A stretch of DNA of 64,000 nucleotides. Source: Pirellulales bacterium (lineage in GTDB: Bacteria; Planctomycetota; Planctomycetia; Pirellulales; Thermoguttaceae). The stretch covers positions 1-64,000 of the forward strand of contig JAFGRD010000051.1 of the NCBI GenBank assembly GCA_016935315.1, given 5' to 3'. Shown in pieces: positions 18,139-27,000 of this stretch. Every line of letters begins with the position of its first letter. The stretch's first letter is position 1. The translations under genes and the position numbers were made by a program. The notes under the pieces are model-generated. The model saw nothing but the letters and a program-made list of their open reading frames with translations. It was not told the DNA's origin and did no database searches.

Positions 18139-19713
18139 ATGAGAACACAGTATCTGGTTCATTCGAGGAGATCAGTCGACATCGCGCTCGCCGCCGGCAG
18201 AACTGGCACGTGTAAATGTGAAGTCAAGACTCAGGATCCCATCAACATCGATGTGTTGGCTGGGCAGTTGGATTTGCCTTCCGGCGATTTGGGCACCAAA
18301 GCCCTCGAGAGATATCTCAAGACGACCGCGCTCTTCTATGAGCACGTACTGATTCCAGACGGGTGGTTGCACTGTCAAGGTCCGATTGCCTTCTATCTCC
18401 AGTCTTGCTTCGCGAGAGCCGCGCGGAAGACAAGAAATCCGGAATGCCATAACGAGTTCAGGCGAAACCTGGTCTTTGGCCTTCTTCGAGAGAAGATACT
18501 GGTTCCTTTGCTTCGGGGTAAGAGGCCGGAGAACCCACAGGATTCACCCATCGGGTTCGACCTTCTTGGGCCCTACGAAGGACGTGACAAGAGACTCCAA
18601 GACCTAGGCGTTTACTTCGACTCGGATGACAATCGCATGATGGTTCTCGACGCAACAGACGCCAACAAGACCATACTGTCTGAGCTTTCAACACGAATAC
18701 GACTGTTTGCTGATTGGACGAGCCCCGATGTGCCCGTGGACGCCGTGGGGTACGACCAGAAGGCAGATCTTCGCGAGTGGGACACCACGTTGTCCCAAAG
18801 GGTATTTCAAGAGATCCTCGAAGGTGAAAACCCGGACGTCGCAATCGATCAGTTGGAGGCAAAAATGGAGTGCATGCGGTTCTGGCACGAGTTTCGCGGC
18901 AGAGTCGAGGATGTGCGATCAGAACTGATACGGCGAGGGACGATTGAGCGACTAGTTGCAGCGGTGCTCAAGTCGGATGCTCAGCGGCTCAAGGCCTACA
19001 CGCAACTTCGATTGGGGAGCGTGAGCCACTTCGTCGCGTCTCTTGCGCTCAACCGAGTGAGCACCGTCCAGGAAGCGATGTTTGCTGATAGATTCAACTG
19101 CCATCGCGGCTACTGTTTGCACTACAGCCCAGAAGCGCTCCCTGAGGCGACACAAATGGGCTTCCCTGATTCAACGCAACGATTTGACCGATTCGTATAT
19201 GGTGACTGTCGGCTCAATGTGGATGCCCTAGGATTTGACGCCATCATGGATCTGCGATGCACGGTCGGAAGACGCTATTTCGAAGCGAAACGGGAGTACT
19301 CCGCTAGACGTGGCAATGACCCCATGATTCGATTCTGGGAAGACCCTGTGTTTTCTCCAGTGCTCCGGGAGTATCTTCACGAAATTCAGAAAAGTGCTCC
19401 GTTAACCCCTACAGAAATGAAACTCATTCAGGGCGTTGCGAATCAGGGGGTGAATAGAGCCTTAGGAGTAATCACTTGCTTTTGCGGTGAGTTTGGCGCA
19501 GGTATCGCATTAGGGGCGCTTGGGCCAGTTATTATCTGGGCTGCAGAGAAGATGTTGGCTCTCCCTGTCGGCTACTTTTCGGATGAAGCATACGACACTC
19601 TTGCAAAAAAAGTACTCGGGCCTTTGGCAGCCAAAAGCCGAAAATGGCGGATTGACGCAGCCTTCAGAAAGGCCAATCTTTGCGATGACCTTGGACGAAC
19701 AGCAAGGCCCTAA
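18139..19713 (+). CDS. Unknown 524-residue protein of the low-GC island
   Basis: I do not recognise this protein. It begins MRTQYLVHSRRSVDIALAAG and is mainly alpha-helical by residue pattern, with many cysteines (for example CKCEVK, FNCHRGYCLHY, CFCGEF). Near residues 440-470 is a hydrophobic stretch, GVITCFCGEF then GAGIALGALGPVIIWAAE, which could be one membrane helix. The ATG at 18139 is chosen because the longer frame upstream overlaps the previous gene; a GTG at 18121 is an alternative. It follows the HNH-like gene by 137 bases and shares its low GC. It may therefore be a partner, for example sensor or effector, in a transferred two-gene unit. That is inference only. Confidence 0.65.
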   Translation: MRTQYLVHSRRSVDIALAAGRTGTCKCEVKTQDPINIDVLAGQLDLPSGDLGTKALERYLKTTALFYEHVLIPDGWLHCQGPIAFYLQSCFARAARKTRNPECHNEFRRNLVFGLLREKILVPLLRGKRPENPQDSPIGFDLLGPYEGRDKRLQDLGVYFDSDDNRMMVLDATDANKTILSELSTRIRLFADWTSPDVPVDAVGYDQKADLREWDTTLSQRVFQEILEGENPDVAIDQLEAKMECMRFWHEFRGRVEDVRSELIRRGTIERLVAAVLKSDAQRLKAYTQLRLGSVSHFVASLALNRVSTVQEAMFADRFNCHRGYCLHYSPEALPEATQMGFPDSTQRFDRFVYGDCRLNVDALGFDAIMDLRCTVGRRYFEAKREYSARRGNDPMIRFWEDPVFSPVLREYLHEIQKSAPLTPTEMKLIQGVANQGVNRALGVITCFCGEFGAGIALGALGPVIIWAAEKMLALPVGYFSDEAYDTLAKKVLGPLAAKSRKWRIDAAFRKANLCDDLGRTARP

Positions 19714-19723
19714 GGGCCGGGGG

Positions 19724-19751
19724 CATGTCGTCGCCTGTCTCGACATGTTTT
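19724..19751 (+). terminator. Candidate intrinsic terminator after the island
   Basis: CATGTCG at 19724-19730 pairs with CGACATG at 19741-19747 around a ten-base loop, followed by TTTT. The stem is short and the T run brief. The stop codon just upstream sits in a separate palindrome, GGCCCTAAGGGCC. Confidence 0.4.
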
Positions 19752-19943
19752 CGCAGTGCCGATCGGTATCGCTCCCCGCGGGTGGCCGCAACAGCTCGAC
19801 TATTGCGGGGCCTTGAGGGCCGGAAGGACTCGACCCGGGCTGCGGGTCGGGCGGTTGCCGACGCGTTGGCCGTCAGCGATGTTCACGTCCACGGCATCGT
19901 CCGGTCTCCCCAGCCTGACCGGTTGAGCCGTTTCATGCAGCCA

Positions 19944-22631
19944 TCAATCGGGCTCTTTCGGCGGCGGGGTGTCGCCCTCGGGCGGCGGCGGGCCGGGCGA
20001 GGAGGTGACCAGCACGTAGTTGCCGAGATACTCGCGGGCGACGCGCACGACGTCGTCGAGCGTGACGGCCTGGATACGGGCGTCGAACTTCTTGTCGTAG
20101 AGGTAGCCGAGACCGTAGAGGTCGTCCAGCGCGGCCTGGCGGGCCTGCCCGCCGATGGTCGTGTTCTCCTGGGCGTGCAGCGCGATGACCATCTGCACGG
20201 CCGTGGCGAACTCCTCCGGGGTGATTTCACCCTGCTTGGCCCGGTCGAGGTTGCGTTGGATCCGGCCGACCACCTCGTCGATCTTCTCCGGCTGGGTCTG
20301 GGCGAGCACGACGAAGAAGCCCGGGGCCGGGCCGGTCAGTTGCAGGGCATGGACGTAGTAGACCAGCCCCTGGCCGCGCAACTCGTTGTGCAGCCACCCA
20401 CCCGGATAACTGTAGCCCGAGACGATCGCGTCCAACAGCGTCAGGGCGGCGTAGTCCTTTTCGTCGCGGACGCTGGTGCCGCGGTAGCCCAACAGGACCA
20501 TGCCGGTCGGCTTGCCCGTCAGCTTGTGGCGGATGATCGTCTCGGGGATGGCGTTGTCGCGGTTGAAGTCGATCGGCGGCAGCTCGGGATCGGGCTTCAG
20601 GCCGCCGAAGTGGCGTTTGACCAGGGCCAGGGCCTCGTCCGGATCGACGTCGCCGAAAACGGTCACGAGCATGTTATTGGGGACGAAGTACTTGGCGTGG
20701 TACGCCCGCAGGTCGTCGGCCGAAAGCCGACCGACCGTCTCGGCCTTGCCGCCCTGGTCGAGGTGATAGGGCGAGCCGGCCGGGAGGTTGTCGTAGAAAA
20801 GCTCGAAGATCTCGGCCTGCGGGTTGTCGGCCCGGCGGGCGATGGCGCCCATCGCCAGGGCTTGGACCTTCTGGAACTGTTCGTCGGGGAAGGTGCTGCG
20901 GGTGAAGCACTCGGCGAACAGGGCGATCGCCTGGGGAAAATCGTCTTGCAGGGTGGTGGCGCTGCCGAAGACCGTGTTGCGACCGGCGCTCATGGCGAGC
21001 TGGCCGCCGATCGAGTCGAAGTACTGGGCGATCTGTTCGGCCGAATGGTCCGCCGTGCCCTTGTCGAGCATCGCCCCGACCAGCGCCGAGCGCCCGGCGG
21101 TCGCCTCGGTATCGACCAGCGAGGCGCCGAGCACGAACGCCTGGACGTTGGCCATGGGCAGATGGGCGTGGCGCTTGATCAGCACGCGCAGCCCGTTGGA
21201 GAGCTTCACGGCGCGGATCTCGCTCTCGCCGCCGCCGGCCGCGTCGTCGGGCGGCTTGGGCGCCCCGCCGGGCGGCGCGATGATCACGCGGTTGAGCCGT
21301 CCGGGCGTAAGGTAGCGCCGGGCCACGTCGCGGATCTGTTCGGCCGTGACCTGCTGGATGCTCTCGACGTAGCGGTGCTCGAAGAGCGGGTCGTCGGCGG
21401 AAAGGAAGTTGCGGCCCAGGCTGTCGGCCGCGCTTTGCACGGTCTGCTGGCCGAAGACCAGCTCGGCCGCCTTCTGCTTCTTGGCCTTGGCCAGCTCGAC
21501 CGGGCTGACCAGCTCGTCGCGCAGCCGGTAGACGTCGCGGAGGATCTCCTCGGAGGCCTGTTGCCACTGGTCGGGCTGGGCGCTGGCGGTGATGGCGAAG
21601 AAGCCGTGGACGAAATGGGGCGTGTAGCTGGCCGAGCCGATCGAGAGCACCAACTGGCGGTCGTATTTCAGCCGCCGTACCAGCCGCGAGCTCTCTCCTT
21701 CGGCCAGGATGTAGGCGGCCACGTCCAGGGCGTACAGGTCGGGGTGCGAGAGCTTGATCGTCGGCCACGCGAAGACCAGGTCGTAGGTGGCGCCGTCCAT
21801 CTCGCGGACCGCTTCGCGCGGCGTGAGCTGCTCGGGCTCGTCGGGCATGGGAACGAACGTCTCGCGAGCCCGGGGCGTGCCGGCCCATTGCCGGGCAACC
21901 GCGTCGAGCACCTGCCGGGTGTCCACGTCGCCCACGACGACGAACACCTGGTTGTTCGGCACGTATCGCTGGCGATAGAAATCGACGATCGTCTCGTTGG
22001 TCGTGCCGTTGAGCACGTCCAGGTAGCCGATGATCGGGTGGCGGACCGGATGGACCGCGTAGACCGTCTGGCTGAGCAGGTTGAACAGCACGCGTTGCCG
22101 GCTGACCTCGCCGTCGGCCAGCTCTCGCCGCACGACGGTCAGCTCGCGGGCGAACTCCGACGGCTCGAACTGGATGTGCTGCATCGAGTCGGCCACCAGG
22201 TCGATGGCCGTGGCAACCTGTTTGGCCGGGCAGTCGATGTAGTAGCCGGTCAGCGAGGTCGAGGTGAACGCGTTGGTCGCCCCGCCAAAGGTGTCGATGA
22301 TCTTCTCGATCTCCTTTTCGGTCCGCCGGCTCGTCGTGCCGCCGGAGACGACGTGCTCGAGCACGTGGCTCAAGCCGGCGCCCAGGTAGCGGCCCTCGAA
22401 CGCGCTGCCCGTGTTGTTCACGTAGCAGCGGACCGTCGCCACCGGGGCCACGTGGTTCTCCTGCACGATCACGGTCAGGCCGTTGGAGAGCGTGGCCAAG
22501 GTGATCGCGTCGGGCAACCGGCGGACGCTGGTATACTGCGGCACGGCCGGTTCCTCGGCCCATGTGGCCGCCGCAAGGCCAAGCCCCAACAACCACAGAG
22601 AAACCCGCGACAAGCTTCCGGCTCTGTTCAT
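19944..22631 (-). CDS. Exported M16 (pitrilysin) family zinc protease
   Basis: This 895-residue protein has a signal peptide (LWLLGLGLAAATWA) and two tandem M16 units. The first holds the inverted zinc site HVLEH with H89, E92 and H93, and a likely third ligand in the following RRELADGE. The second unit, from about residue 450, starts KLSNGLRVLIKRHAHLP but lacks HxxEH at the matching place. This is the usual active-plus-inactive arrangement. Such proteins degrade peptides in the periplasm. ATG 22631 is selected: AAAGGA lies eight bases upstream and the signal peptide begins there. It converges on the island genes. Confidence 0.92.
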   Translation of the reverse strand: MNRAGSLSRVSLWLLGLGLAAATWAEEPAVPQYTSVRRLPDAITLATLSNGLTVIVQENHVAPVATVRCYVNNTGSAFEGRYLGAGLSHVLEHVVSGGTTSRRTEKEIEKIIDTFGGATNAFTSTSLTGYYIDCPAKQVATAIDLVADSMQHIQFEPSEFARELTVVRRELADGEVSRQRVLFNLLSQTVYAVHPVRHPIIGYLDVLNGTTNETIVDFYRQRYVPNNQVFVVVGDVDTRQVLDAVARQWAGTPRARETFVPMPDEPEQLTPREAVREMDGATYDLVFAWPTIKLSHPDLYALDVAAYILAEGESSRLVRRLKYDRQLVLSIGSASYTPHFVHGFFAITASAQPDQWQQASEEILRDVYRLRDELVSPVELAKAKKQKAAELVFGQQTVQSAADSLGRNFLSADDPLFEHRYVESIQQVTAEQIRDVARRYLTPGRLNRVIIAPPGGAPKPPDDAAGGGESEIRAVKLSNGLRVLIKRHAHLPMANVQAFVLGASLVDTEATAGRSALVGAMLDKGTADHSAEQIAQYFDSIGGQLAMSAGRNTVFGSATTLQDDFPQAIALFAECFTRSTFPDEQFQKVQALAMGAIARRADNPQAEIFELFYDNLPAGSPYHLDQGGKAETVGRLSADDLRAYHAKYFVPNNMLVTVFGDVDPDEALALVKRHFGGLKPDPELPPIDFNRDNAIPETIIRHKLTGKPTGMVLLGYRGTSVRDEKDYAALTLLDAIVSGYSYPGGWLHNELRGQGLVYYVHALQLTGPAPGFFVVLAQTQPEKIDEVVGRIQRNLDRAKQGEITPEEFATAVQMVIALHAQENTTIGGQARQAALDDLYGLGYLYDKKFDARIQAVTLDDVVRVAREYLGNYVLVTSSPGPPPPEGDTPPPKEPD

Positions 22632-23029
22632 CCGTCTGTTCCTTTTCTCTGCTACCAGGAAGGCCCCCAACGTGACGTCTGGCGACCGCGGCTACCATTT
22701 GGCTGAAGTATTGCACGGAAGAGAACAACGGTTCACGCTGTTCCCACAGTATTCTGCCATATGGCCGCCGATGACGGTAGGGCGGCGCGGCGAACCCCCG
22801 ACTTTCGGGCTGCACTCGGCGTCCTTTTCGTCACCGCCTGTGCGGTTTGGCGACGAAGATCGCCGATATTGCTCGTCTTTTTTGCGAAAAGGCCGGAATT
22901 GACTTAGGCTTGAGTGTGCCTTGCGAATCCAGGCCCTGTCGCGCGTTCGCGTCGCTGGGGCAAGGGTCGCGATGAGCGTCGGGCGGTCCGGGGAGTTGGC
23001 GGGGTGGATCGGCTGTCAGCGATACGATT
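22632..23029. other. Intergenic region between divergent M16 and PilZ genes
   Basis: No gene, RNA or strong promoter was recognised. A short hairpin-like stretch CTTTTTTGCGAAAAG is present near 22878. The region should hold promoters for both flanking genes, but no pair of boxes stands out. Confidence 0.4.
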
Positions 23030-23413
23030 ATGGCATCGACCGATCAGGCAAAACGCGAGTCGTCGGCTGCTCAGGCGGGCCGTACTGCGGTCGAAAGCAC
23101 GTGCGGCGAGGAGTCCAGGCAGAGCTCGCGGAAAGGGTTCCCCTACGGCCAGATGATCGGGCCGGTCTACGACGGCCAGATGCCGCAGCCGGAGGACTTC
23201 TTTCGAGTCCGGTGTCACGACATCTCACCCGGCGGTCTGTCCTTCTATCTCTCCGGCCGACCGCAATTCGACCAGTTCGTGGTGGCGCTCGGCCAGGAGT
23301 CTCTGCCCATCTACTTCCTCGCCGAGGTGGCCCACATCACGGAAGCCAAGCGTAATGGCGTGGTGATGTTTCGCGTGGGTTGCCGATTTCTGAAGCGGGC
23401 CACCTTCTCTTGA
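23030..23413 (+). CDS. PilZ domain protein
   Basis: This 127-residue protein carries a single PilZ domain after a ~28-residue disordered head. The two cyclic-di-GMP contacts can be seen: RQSSR (R30 and R34), and DISPGG (D64, S66, G68-G69). The ends of the barrel, FFRVRCHDIS and VVMFRVGCRFLKR, are typical. It should bind cyclic-di-GMP and pass the signal to an unknown partner. The pilus-type ATPases lie about 30 kb away, so a link with them is only possible. The start ATG has no obvious ribosome site. Confidence 0.82.
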   Translation: MASTDQAKRESSAAQAGRTAVESTCGEESRQSSRKGFPYGQMIGPVYDGQMPQPEDFFRVRCHDISPGGLSFYLSGRPQFDQFVVALGQESLPIYFLAEVAHITEAKRNGVVMFRVGCRFLKRATFS

Positions 23414-23420
23414 CCTCTGC

Positions 23421-23657
23421 ATGGCTCTCTGCTTCCACGATGGCATGGCTCTCTGCTTCCACGATGGAAGCGGCGCCACATTGGAGGAAGCGGTTGCCCT
23501 GATGGCCGCCGGCGGGAAAGACAATCCGAACCTTTCCGCGATGCTCAAACGGGTGGGCCGCAAGGGCCTCACAGCGCAGGATGACAAGCACGTCGTCGAG
23601 TTTCTCAAGGCACGTTCCGGCGAGCCTCCCATCATCGACTCGCCTGAGTTGCCTTGA
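23421..23657 (+). pseudogene. Remnant of a di-heme cytochrome c peroxidase C-terminus
   Basis: The 78-residue frame begins with a duplicated MALCFHDG and continues FHDGSGATLEEAVALMAAGG, ending DDKHVVEFLKARSGE. This is the C-terminal end of MauG/cytochrome c peroxidase proteins, normally preceded by ~300 residues and two CxxCH heme sites, which are absent here. A 24-base tandem duplication creates the repeated start. It begins seven bases after the PilZ stop. It is most simply a decayed fragment. It could still be translated as a small protein. Confidence 0.6.
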
Positions 23658-23807
23658 ACCGGCGGTGGTGACCTGGCGTATTGCCGACTTCCTGTCGTGA
23701 CGGGCATTCTGTCGCCACACTTGCTTGCCGCTCAGTGACCGCGCGGCGGGCCCCTATCGGCCAGCCACCGCGACCTGCGGTAGGGGGTTTCTGGCCCTGC
23801 CAAACCG

Positions 23808-23836
23808 TTGCACGTTCGGGGGGTGCCAGATATAAT
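23808..23836 (+). promoter_or_regulatory. Promoter of the first giant CotH protein
   Basis: TTGCAC at 23808-23813, a 17-base spacer and TATAAT at 23831-23836 form a strong vegetative-type promoter. The leader would be about 165 bases. The -35 and the following G-rich run recur in front of the paralogous gene. The rest of 23658-24007 holds no gene. Confidence 0.6.
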
Positions 23837-24007
23837 AACTGTATGGATTGCGACGGTCGATCGCGTCGGTCGTCTCGGAAGGGAGCTCGGAACAATTCCC
23901 CCGCCTTTCTTGGGCCATTTGCAGATCGCCGTTCGGCCTCGTGTTGGACTCGACTCCTCGGGCGGCGGCATGGGCATTGGGACGGTGGGCATTGAATGGA
24001 GGTCGTG

Positions 24008-27000
24008 ATGCGCCGCAGTTGGAGCGATAGACCCTTGGTGTTCGGCTCGCGGGATTCGCGGAAACGGGACGCCCGTCAAAAGAAGTCCTTGCGCCCGAGC
24101 CGGCTGACGCTGCAGCTGCTCGAGCCGCGCCTGGTGCTCGACGCGGGACCACTGGTGATCAGCGAATTCATGGCGATCAACGACGACACCTTGGCCGATG
24201 CCGAGGGCGACTACGAGGATTGGATCGAGATCCACAACCCGACCGATGCGGCGGTGAGTCTGGACGGCTGGTACCTGACCGACGACCCCGACGATCTGAC
24301 GCAGTGGCAGTTCCCCGGCGTCTCGCTCGACCCGCACGACTACCTGATCGTATTCGCCTCAGGCAAGGACCCTGCTCCCGGTGGCGAGTTGCACGCCAGC
24401 TTCAAGATCGACGGCGACGGCGAGTACCTGGCCCTGGTCCGTTCCGACGGCACGACGATCGCCGACCAATACGCGCCCGAGTTTCCCCAGCAGATGGAGG
24501 ACGTTTCTTACGGAATCGGCAACTTGACGCTGATCGGAGATACGCTGATCGATGAAGGGGAAGCCGTGCGCGTGCTGGTTCCCCAAGATGGCGGCCTGGG
24601 GTTGAGTTGGACGGAGCCGGGCTTCGACGACTCCCTGTGGATCACCGGCGACGCGGGCGTCGGCTACGACACGGACACGGGCGGTCAGGTGTTCGCGGCG
24701 AAGATCAACTTCCAGCCGGCTGCCTCGCCCGTCCCCGACGGATACGAGCCCGATTCGGGGCTGGTGTTCGGCGACCGGGGCAACGGGTATGCCTACGGCT
24801 GGACCCGTTACGTGGACGAGACGCGCGATCGCGGACAACACGCCGATCAACGCTACGATACGCTCGATCACATGCAGAAGGCGGCAACGCCCGACACGTG
24901 GGAGATCACGGTTCCCAACGGTAACTACGACGTGTTTCTGGTCTGCGGCGATCCCTCCTTCACCGACCAGGTCAACACGATGGACGTGGAGGGTACCGTC
25001 TTCGCCGACCCGGACGGGGAGGACAACTTCGACGAGTATTCCGGCACGGTGACGGTGGCCGACGGCCGCTTGACGGTGACACCGGCGCCCGGAGCGTCCA
25101 ACGCGAAAATCGCGTTCATCGAAATCAGCTCGGCCGACCCGCCGGGCTACCATGCGCTGATCAACACCGACGTGGAAGCGGAGATGCTCGGCCACCAGAC
25201 TTCGGCCTACGTCCGCCAGACGTTCCCGTTGGCCGACGTGCCGGCCTATACGTCGATGACGCTGCGGATGAAGTACGACGACGGCTTCGTCGCGTACCTC
25301 AACGGCCAGCAGATCGCCGAGCGGAACGTGCAGCTTCCGCTGACCTACGACGCGCACGCCAGCACCAGTCATCCCGACGAGCAGGCGATCGTGTTCGAGG
25401 ATATCGACGTGTCGGCCTTCATCGACGCCCTGGTCGTCGGCACGAACGTGTTGGCCATTCACGGGCTGAACAGCTCGGCCACTTCGACCGACTTCCTCAT
25501 CCTGCCCGAGTTGATGGCCAGCGCCACGGTCGCCTACGGCGAACAGTACTTCACCGATCCGACACCGGGTGTCCAGAACACGGAAGGGGCACTGGGCAGA
25601 GTGACCGATACGCAATTCAGCGTCGACCGCGGCTTCTTCGATGCGCCGTTCCAGGTGGCGATCGGCACGGAAACCGACGGGGTGGAAATCCGCTACACCA
25701 CCGACGGTAGCGAACCCACGGCAACCACCGGGCAGGTCTACGCGGGACCGATCAGCGTCAGCACAACTACCACGCTGCGTGCGGCGGCGTACAAGCCGGG
25801 CTTCATTTCGACCAACGTCGACACGCAAACCTATATCTTCCTCGACGACGTGCTGCAACAGGATGGGGCCGGGCTGCCCGACAATTGGGGTCACGACGGC
25901 GCCGACTACGCCATGGACCCTGACGTGGTCAACAGCCTAGCCTATCGCGACACGATCGAGGACGACATGAAGGCCATTCCCACGCTCTCGCTGGTGATGG
26001 ACCAGGACGACTGGTTCGGCGGGGGCGGCCAGGGGATCTACATCAGCGGCAAGGGGATCGAACGCAGCGCCTCGGCCGAGTTGATCTACCCCGACGGCAC
26101 GGAAGGTTTCCAGATCAACAGCGCCGTGCAAATCCAGGGCGGCACCAGCACGAACCGGTGGAAAGTCGACAAGCTGTCGATGCGAGTGAAGTTCAAGGAG
26201 CCCTACGGACCGACGAAGCTCAACTTCCCCCTCTACGGCGACACGACCGTGGAGAGCTTCGATACCTTTCTCGTCGACGCCATGATGAACAACAACTGGC
26301 TCCATCCCGACGCGGGGCAACAGGCCCGGGGCCAGTACACGCGCGACCAGTACGTCTCCGACATCCAGAACGCGATGGGGGGGTACGGAACGCACGGATT
26401 CTACGTCCACCTGTACCTCAACGGGCTCTATTGGGGGCTCTATTGGATTCACGAGCGGCCCGACGAGACCTTCGCTTCCGACTACTTCGGCGGCCAAAAG
26501 GAAGACTACGATGTGCTGAAACACAACAGCGGCGAGATCGTCAACGGGACGAACGCGGACTACAACCAGATGTTCACGATCGCCAACGCCGGACTGTCGA
26601 CCAGCACGCAGTACCAATTGCTCCAGCAGTATCTCGACGTGCCCAACTTCATCGACTACATGATTACCAACTTCTACGTGGGCAACGAGGACTGGGCTCA
26701 CCAGAACTGGTACGCGACGCGCAACGTGAACGATCCGGCCGGGCGCTGGCGATATCACAGTTGGGACGCGGAACACGTGCTGAAAGACAATGCCTATAAC
26801 TCGACCACCAAGGACGACAACGGCGGCCCCTCCCGGCTGCACCAGAAGCTCTCCGCCAACGCCGAGTATCGGATGCTCTTCGCCGACCACGTCCACCGCT
26901 ACTTCTTCAACGACGGGTTGCTGACCCCCGACAGTGCGAAGGCGTTGTACCAGCGGCGGCTGGACGAGATCGACCGGGCCGTCGTGGGCGAATCGGCCCG

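Noticed and set aside
19725-22706. 993-residue plus-strand frame opposite the M16 protease
   Set aside because: It mirrors the protease codons and shows no domain or ribosome site. The minus strand carries HVLEH and a signal peptide.
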